From: Fimbriimonadales bacterium | Lineage (GTDB): Bacteria; Armatimonadota; Fimbriimonadia; Fimbriimonadales; GBS-DC | DNA: 8,315 bases | Assembly: GCA_026416655.1 (NCBI GenBank) | Contig: JAOAES010000229.1 | Coordinates: 1-8,315 of the forward strand | Direction of reading: 5' to 3' | Shown: piece after piece, positions 5,015 to 8,315 of the stretch | How positions within the stretch are numbered: the first letter of the stretch is position 1 | Layout of the letters: every line of letters begins with the position of its first letter | Translations under genes and position numbers: made by a program | The notes under the pieces: model-generated | The model's input: the letters and a program-made list of their open reading frames with translations, nothing else | Database searches by the model: none | What the model was told of the DNA's origin: nothing

Positions 5015-6735
5015 GATGCGTTCCTCCTGTCGCGGAGCCATTGCAGCAGGGCGTCCCGCGAGCGCGTGTTGAGAATGCGTTCGGGCGTAGCCCAGGCGCG
5101 CTGCGCCAGCCCGACGGCGAGCTCCATCGCTTGCAGGTCGCGCGCCGCATGCGCGTCCGTGCCGAGAGCAATCCACGCTCCACTCTCGACGAGCAGGCGA
5201 GCAATCGGCGTGGGCGGATCCATGCGTGTCGGGTAGCCGTTGATTTCGACGGCTTTGCCCAGCACGCGAGCGCGGGTGAAAATCTGTTCCCAGTCGGCGT
5301 CGTTGGGAGGACGCTTGCCATATCGTCTGCCCGTAGGGTGCGCCAATATATCGACGGCGGGATGTTCCAGAGCGCGGATCAGGCGTTGAGTCATCTGCTC
5401 GGCAGGTAAGCCGTGATGGTCATGCACGCCCGCCAGCACAAGCTGCGCTCCGCGAAGTAGCTTTTCAGGCGCGAACAGCGTCCCGTCCGCGAGAATATTC
5501 ACCTCGATGGCGTTAATCAAGTACGGTCGTCCGCCCAGCTGCTCGTTCAGCTGTTCGATGGCGCGCGTGCGCTGTTCGAACGCGGTCATCGGGTCGCTTT
5601 GGTCGCCGAGCATATGCGCGTGATCCGTAATCGCCAGGTACTCATAGCCCAGCACGACGGCGGTCTGTGCCAGCTCCTCCAGCGTGTTGAATCCGTCCGA
5701 CCAGGTAGAATGGCTTTGCAGGTCGCCGCGCACCTGCTCTAATCGAACGAGTTCAGGTAGTCGCCCCTGCTCTGCAGCTTCAAGTTCACCTGAGTCCTCA
5801 CGCAAGGGGGGCGGTATCCAGGGCAATCCCAGCGCGGTGTACATGGCGTCTTCCGTTTCGGAGGCGAGGCAATCGGTGCCGCGCCACACGCCGTATTCGT
5901 TGAGTTTCAGCCCTTGTTCGATCGCGCGCTGGCGCAGGCGGATGGAGTGCGCTTTGGAGCCGGTGATGTAGAGCATTCCTGCGCCCCAGCTTTGCGAGGG
6001 GACGGTCTTCAAATCCACCTGCAAGCCATCACTGAGGAACACCTGCGCCCGGTTTGCCCCCTGCGAATAAACTTCGGCGATTTGCGGCAGTTGGAGGAAC
6101 GCCTCAAGAACGCGCTCAGGCTGCGCCGTCGCGACGAGATAGTCCAAATCGCCGACATCCTCTTGCATCCGCCGTACTGAACCGCCCAACAGCGCGTTCC
6201 CAACGCCTTCTAACTGCTGAATCGCCTGCAGGAGTTCGCGTCCGCGGGGTAGCGCGAAGCCCAGCGGCGTGCGGCGCTGCGCCTTGTGCTTGAGTTCGAC
6301 CAGTCGCAGCAACCGCTCGCGCTTTTTCGCGCCCAGTACGGCATCTGCAACGCCGCTCAGAAGGGCTTTGCGCAGGCTCTGCAGGTCGCTGACGCCCAGC
6401 TGCTCATGGAGCTGGCGCGCCGTCTTCGCCCCGATCCCGGGAACCGCCATCACCTCCAGAATCCCGTGGGGAACCTGTTGCAGAAGTTGCTCGCGCTTCG
6501 GAATAACGCCCGTATGCAGATACGCCAGAATCTTTTCCGCAATCGCCTCGCCAATACCGGGAATGGTCTCCAGCGCATCCGCACCGCCCTCCGCAAGGGT
6601 TTCGATAGGCGTCTGCAGGGTTTCCAAAACGCGCGCCGCCTGCCGATACGCGCGGGACTTGAAAGGACTATCGCCCACATAATCCGTGAGATCCGCCAGT
6701 TCCAGGAACAGCTGGGCGATTGCCTCGTTGGACAT
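5011..6735 (-). CDS. polX: DNA polymerase/3'-5' exonuclease PolX (Pol X plus PHP domain)
   Basis: Bacterial PolX fills short gaps in base-excision repair and carries a metal-dependent PHP exonuclease/AP-processing domain. At 574 residues it is full length. Order: 8-kDa-type region with two helix-hairpin-helix motifs (IPGIGEAIAEKI 58-69; VPGIGAKTARQL 98-109); polymerase palm with GGSVRRMQEDVGDLDYLV (184-201) and QVDLKTVP (239-246), giving the Asp triad D196/D198/D241; TGSKAHSIRLRQRA (258-271) and LNEYGVWRG (278-286) in the thumb; then PHP (about 335-572) with GDLQSHSTWSDG (337-348), ITDHAH (369-374), INAIEVNIL, AGVHDHHG, DILAHPTGRRYGKRP, VEINGYPTRMD and GTDAHA (525-530). In the first PHP motif the usual His-x-His is Gln340-Ser-His342; I recall the same change in some thermophile PolX proteins. 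ATG 6735 has no Shine-Dalgarno; TATAAT ends 6 nt before it. DUF3006 is coupled downstream. Confidence 0.96.
   Translation of the reverse strand: MSNEAIAQLFLELADLTDYVGDSPFKSRAYRQAARVLETLQTPIETLAEGGADALETIPGIGEAIAEKILAYLHTGVIPKREQLLQQVPHGILEVMAVPGIGAKTARQLHEQLGVSDLQSLRKALLSGVADAVLGAKKRERLLRLVELKHKAQRRTPLGFALPRGRELLQAIQQLEGVGNALLGGSVRRMQEDVGDLDYLVATAQPERVLEAFLQLPQIAEVYSQGANRAQVFLSDGLQVDLKTVPSQSWGAGMLYITGSKAHSIRLRQRAIEQGLKLNEYGVWRGTDCLASETEDAMYTALGLPWIPPPLREDSGELEAAEQGRLPELVRLEQVRGDLQSHSTWSDGFNTLEELAQTAVVLGYEYLAITDHAHMLGDQSDPMTAFEQRTRAIEQLNEQLGGRPYLINAIEVNILADGTLFAPEKLLRGAQLVLAGVHDHHGLPAEQMTQRLIRALEHPAVDILAHPTGRRYGKRPPNDADWEQIFTRARVLGKAVEINGYPTRMDPPTPIARLLVESGAWIALGTDAHAARDLQAMELAVGLAQRAWATPERILNTRSRDALLQWLRDRRNAS
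5022..5028 (-). promoter_or_regulatory. Ribosome binding site of the DUF3006 gene
   Basis: AGGAGGA, 7 nt before ATG 5014 and inside the 3' end of polX. It decides the short start over the longer open frame. Confidence 0.75.
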
Positions 6736-6741
6736 AGCCCG

Positions 6742-6747
6742 ATTATA
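6742..6747 (-). promoter_or_regulatory. -10 box (GG-TATAAT) of polX, leaderless type
   Basis: A perfect TATAAT preceded by CGGG ends exactly 6 nt before ATG 6735, which places +1 on the A of the start codon. No -35 hexamer is recognisable at 16-18 nt spacing. Confidence 0.6.
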
Positions 6748-6826
6748 CCCGTCAGATAAACCCCCATTTTGAAGAATTTTCCCTCAATTCGCCATCCTCC
6801 ATGCAGGAATCTCCGCACAGTAGACG

Positions 6827-6832
6827 TATAAT
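6827..6832 (+). promoter_or_regulatory. Putative -10 box for the H-X9-DG-family gene
   Basis: TATAAT on the plus strand lies about 90 nt before the coding start. Initiation near 6839 would produce a leader beginning just before the hairpin at 6846-6886. The hexamer at -35 distance (CAGGAA, 6804-6809) is a poor match. Confidence 0.5.
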
Positions 6833-6845
6833 AAAAAATCCATTC

Positions 6846-6886
6846 GACTGCGCGCAGGTAAAGGCGGATGCCTGCTTGCGTCAGTC
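6846..6886 (+). other. Leader hairpin directly before a Shine-Dalgarno
   Basis: The arms GACTG-CGC-GCAGG (6846-6858) and CCTGC-TT-GCG-T-CAGTC (6871-6886) pair in 13 base pairs with two small bulges and a 12-nt purine-rich loop (6859-6870). AAAGGAGG follows at once at 6887-6894. This could stabilise the 5' end of the mRNA or form part of a regulatory leader. I do not recognise it as a known riboswitch. Confidence 0.5.
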
Positions 6887-6894
6887 AAAGGAGG
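6887..6894 (+). promoter_or_regulatory. Strong Shine-Dalgarno without a start codon at proper distance
   Basis: AAAGGAGG is a near-perfect anti-16S match, but no ATG, GTG or TTG lies 5-13 nt downstream; the first ATG is 23 nt away at 6918. It appears orphaned by the loss of the original gene start. Confidence 0.5.
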
Positions 6895-6923
6895 CGATAC
6901 CTAACTTCGAGGAGAAGATGCCG

Positions 6924-7679
6924 ATGGGTGTGAATGTGAGCGGCGGTCCGACGGAGCCAGCGGACGCGAACCTGCCGCCTGCGATGCGCAATCCGTGGGT
7001 GCGCTCGACAGGCTGCTGGATCGACGCGCGCGGCGTCGCCTGCGCCAACAGCGGCAATAATATCGCAGGTTTGCGCTACCTGCCGATGGGGCAAATCGTC
7101 GGCAACGCGCCTCCGCGACCGCCCGGAACGCCCTCGAACCTGCCCTACCCATTCTACATCCACCGCCTGGTTGACCCCTACATCAAAGCAGGCGTGGCGC
7201 AGGATCGACAGGAGATTATGACCTCACGCACTGTAAAGGGAATCTGGTACTGCCCGGCGGACTCCACAACTGTCGTCGCCAACGGCGGTGAGAACAGCCT
7301 GTTCGAGCTAACGGGGCTACGCCACTACCAGGTTTTCGGGCACGACTATATGTTCAACACGTGGTTAGTGTATAACTACTCCGACCGTATGCGTGGCGGG
7401 ACGCCTGCCCAGTGGACTTTCAATCCGAAGTCGCTGGCGAGCGTGGCGCGCCCGGCGGAGATTATCATCTTCTTCGACGCCTTCCCGATGTGGCATGGCA
7501 CCTCCCGAGGTCCCAATGGCGGTCCCATCCCCGAAAACTGGAACGTGGCGTTTATGGACGGGCACGTGAAGAACATCCCGCACACTGTGTTCATGGATCA
7601 ACATCCGTCGTTCCCCTCAGCCGGCGGGCGTACTATTCGCCTGAACCAGGATCCTTCGGCGGAAAATCCGAACCTGTAA
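6924..7679 (+). CDS. H-X9-DG-type (prepilin-associated) protein lacking its pilin N-terminus
   Basis: The 251-residue product resembles the C-terminal part of the large family with an N-terminal prepilin methylation helix and a C-terminal H-X9-DG motif. Visible landmarks: a GVNVSGGPTEP start, the Cys pair CWIDARGVAC (31-40), YPFYIHRLVDPYIKAG (75-90), GIWYCPAD (106-113), PAEIIIFFDAF (177-187) and NVAFMDGHVKNIPH (207-220). The His before DG is spaced unusually: H191 is 20 residues before D212, from an inserted GPNGGP-type loop. The family's GFTLIELL-type helix is absent, and nothing upstream encodes it. GAGGAG at 6909-6914 is 9 nt before ATG 6924, my chosen start; ATG 6918 is also possible, and the frame is open back to an ATG at 6801, which precedes the promoter. 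Without the helix the protein cannot be a pseudopilin. It may be a decaying pseudogene or a soluble derivative. Confidence 0.65.
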   Translation: MGVNVSGGPTEPADANLPPAMRNPWVRSTGCWIDARGVACANSGNNIAGLRYLPMGQIVGNAPPRPPGTPSNLPYPFYIHRLVDPYIKAGVAQDRQEIMTSRTVKGIWYCPADSTTVVANGGENSLFELTGLRHYQVFGHDYMFNTWLVYNYSDRMRGGTPAQWTFNPKSLASVARPAEIIIFFDAFPMWHGTSRGPNGGPIPENWNVAFMDGHVKNIPHTVFMDQHPSFPSAGGRTIRLNQDPSAENPNL

Positions 7680-7699
7680 GACCACGAACCTATCTGGCA

Positions 7700-7743
7700 G
7701 GAACGCCTCCTGCGACGGCGAATCGTCTCGCGGGAGGCGTTCC
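7700..7743 (+). promoter_or_regulatory. Hairpin masking the comEA ribosome binding site
   Basis: GGAACGCCTCC (7700-7710) and GGAGGCGTTCC (7733-7743) form a perfect 11-bp stem. It extends inward by T-G, G-C and C-G pairs, then after a two-base bulge by GACG/CGTC around a 6-nt loop. The 3' arm contains the comEA Shine-Dalgarno (GGGAGG) and ends immediately before its ATG. There is no T tract, so a classic intrinsic terminator is unlikely. RBS sequestration, or a terminator-like 3' end for the upstream gene, is the better reading. Confidence 0.65.
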
Positions 7744-8315
7744 ATGCATTCCATCTGGGAAAAGCTGGAACTCAGGGAGCGCGCGATACTAATCACGGTC
7801 TACGCGGCGTCGTTGGGGTTGGCGCTGTTGCTGGGATACGGTTGGGGGCGTGGAGGCACAGGAACGCCCCTGCAAACCGCGGGATTGCAGACCAGCGGCG
7901 CAGTAGAGATTATCGACTTGAGCAAGCCCGCAGTGCAGCCTGTCAGGGATGCCCCAGCCGATGCGACAGAGGCTGCCGATTTGGCTCCGCCTACCGAGCT
8001 GGTGGTGCATGTCGCAGGCGCGGTGAAAAAGGCGGGCGTGTATCGGCTTGCCCAGAACAGCCGTGTGGGGGACGCCATCGAACAGGCAGGTGGTGCAACG
8101 GCGAACGCTGATTTAGACGCGCTCAACCTTGCAGAGCCGCTTGCGGACGGGCAGAAAATCTATGTGCCGCGCAAGGGCGAAACACCCACGCCTGTCGTCT
8201 CCACTGCCCACACGCCGTCCCGCACCGATCGGGCTGAGAAATCCGCCCCGCCCCAGTTCCCTATCAACCTCAATACGGCAACCGCCGAGCAGCTCGAAGC
8301 AATTCCCGGAGTCGG
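7744..8315 (+). CDS. comEA: ComEA-family competence DNA receptor, 5' part
   Basis: The frame runs from ATG 7744 off the right edge (190 codons visible). Residues 1-12 are cytoplasmic, 14-33 form one membrane anchor, and a Pro/Ala-rich linker follows. Residues 86-142 are a SLBB domain (LVVHVAGAVKKAGVYRL, VGDAIEQAGGA, LNLAEPLADGQKIYVP), then another Pro/Thr-rich linker, then the start of a helix-hairpin-helix DNA-binding domain (INLNTATAEQLEAIPGVG, 174 to the edge). This anchor-SLBB-HhH order is that of ComEA, which binds incoming double-stranded DNA outside the inner membrane and hands it to the ComEC channel during transformation. GGGAGG lies 6 nt before the ATG but inside the hairpin at 7700-7743, suggesting translational control. 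No separate promoter is visible in the 64 nt after the upstream gene, so transcription may come from 6827. The next gene, possibly comEC, is outside the window. Confidence 0.93.
   Translation, partial: MHSIWEKLELRERAILITVYAASLGLALLLGYGWGRGGTGTPLQTAGLQTSGAVEIIDLSKPAVQPVRDAPADATEAADLAPPTELVVHVAGAVKKAGVYRLAQNSRVGDAIEQAGGATANADLDALNLAEPLADGQKIYVPRKGETPTPVVSTAHTPSRTDRAEKSAPPQFPINLNTATAEQLEAIPGV

Noticed and set aside
5015..5176. Longer start for the DUF3006 gene inside polX
   Set aside because: Family similarity begins at ATG 5014, which has AGGAGGA at ideal spacing; the extension is antisense-like filler within the polX 3' end.
6286..6759. 157-codon plus-strand open frame opposite polX
   Set aside because: It is antisense to the PolX helix-hairpin-helix region and shows no independent coding signature.
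6868..6933. 21-codon open frame as a leader peptide
   Set aside because: It starts inside the hairpin loop, has no properly spaced ribosome site, and its content has no attenuation-like codon run.
7700..7743. Classic intrinsic terminator after the H-X9-DG gene
   Set aside because: The stem is strong but no T tract follows; the ATG of comEA comes next. A role at the 3' end of the upstream mRNA cannot be fully excluded.

Overview
The window is a G+C-rich, gene-dense bacterial segment. It carries nine protein-coding genes, two of them cut by the window edges; I see no rRNA, tRNA, CRISPR array or insertion sequence. A CMP-Kdo synthetase (KdsB) points to a diderm with Kdo-type lipopolysaccharide. 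A ComEA-type DNA receptor suggests natural competence. A protein ending like the 'H-X9-DG' pilin-associated family is typical of Armatimonadota, Planctomycetota and Verrucomicrobiota. Together with the bacterial PolX and the coiled-coil nuclease-like protein, I lean towards Armatimonadota (Fimbriimonadales-like), but this is an inference from gene content.

Layout, left to right. (1) Minus-strand block 1-1795: a partial exported protein (1-86), an exported two-domain rhodanese (124-993) and a coiled-coil protein with a nuclease-like C-terminal half (1028-1795). (2) A 63-bp divergent promoter region (1796-1858). (3) A plus-strand apbE flavin transferase (1859-2725) that collides tail to tail with kdsB, overlapping it by 88 bp and lacking its usual C-terminal tail. 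(4) Minus-strand block 6735 to 2638: polX and a DUF3006 gene joined by an ATGA overlap, then a 191-bp gap with its own promoter and leader, then a DUF1015 gene and kdsB joined by a second ATGA overlap. (5) A second divergent region (6736-6923). (6) A plus-strand H-X9-DG-family gene that has lost its pilin-like N-terminus, followed by the 5' part of comEA running off the right edge.

The most interesting signals are in the regulatory DNA. Four genes that head transcription units (partial gene, coiled-coil gene, apbE, polX) have a GG-TA(T/C)AAT -10 box only 6-8 nt before the start codon and no Shine-Dalgarno sequence, as expected of leaderless mRNAs. Genes inside operons, and DUF1015 with its roughly 100-nt leader, have clear Shine-Dalgarno sequences. 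An 11-bp perfect inverted repeat buries the comEA ribosome-binding site in a hairpin. The H-X9-DG gene keeps a promoter, a leader hairpin and a strong Shine-Dalgarno sequence, but no start codon follows at proper distance and the coding sequence resumes mid-family, which looks like a deletion that removed the start codon and prepilin helix.
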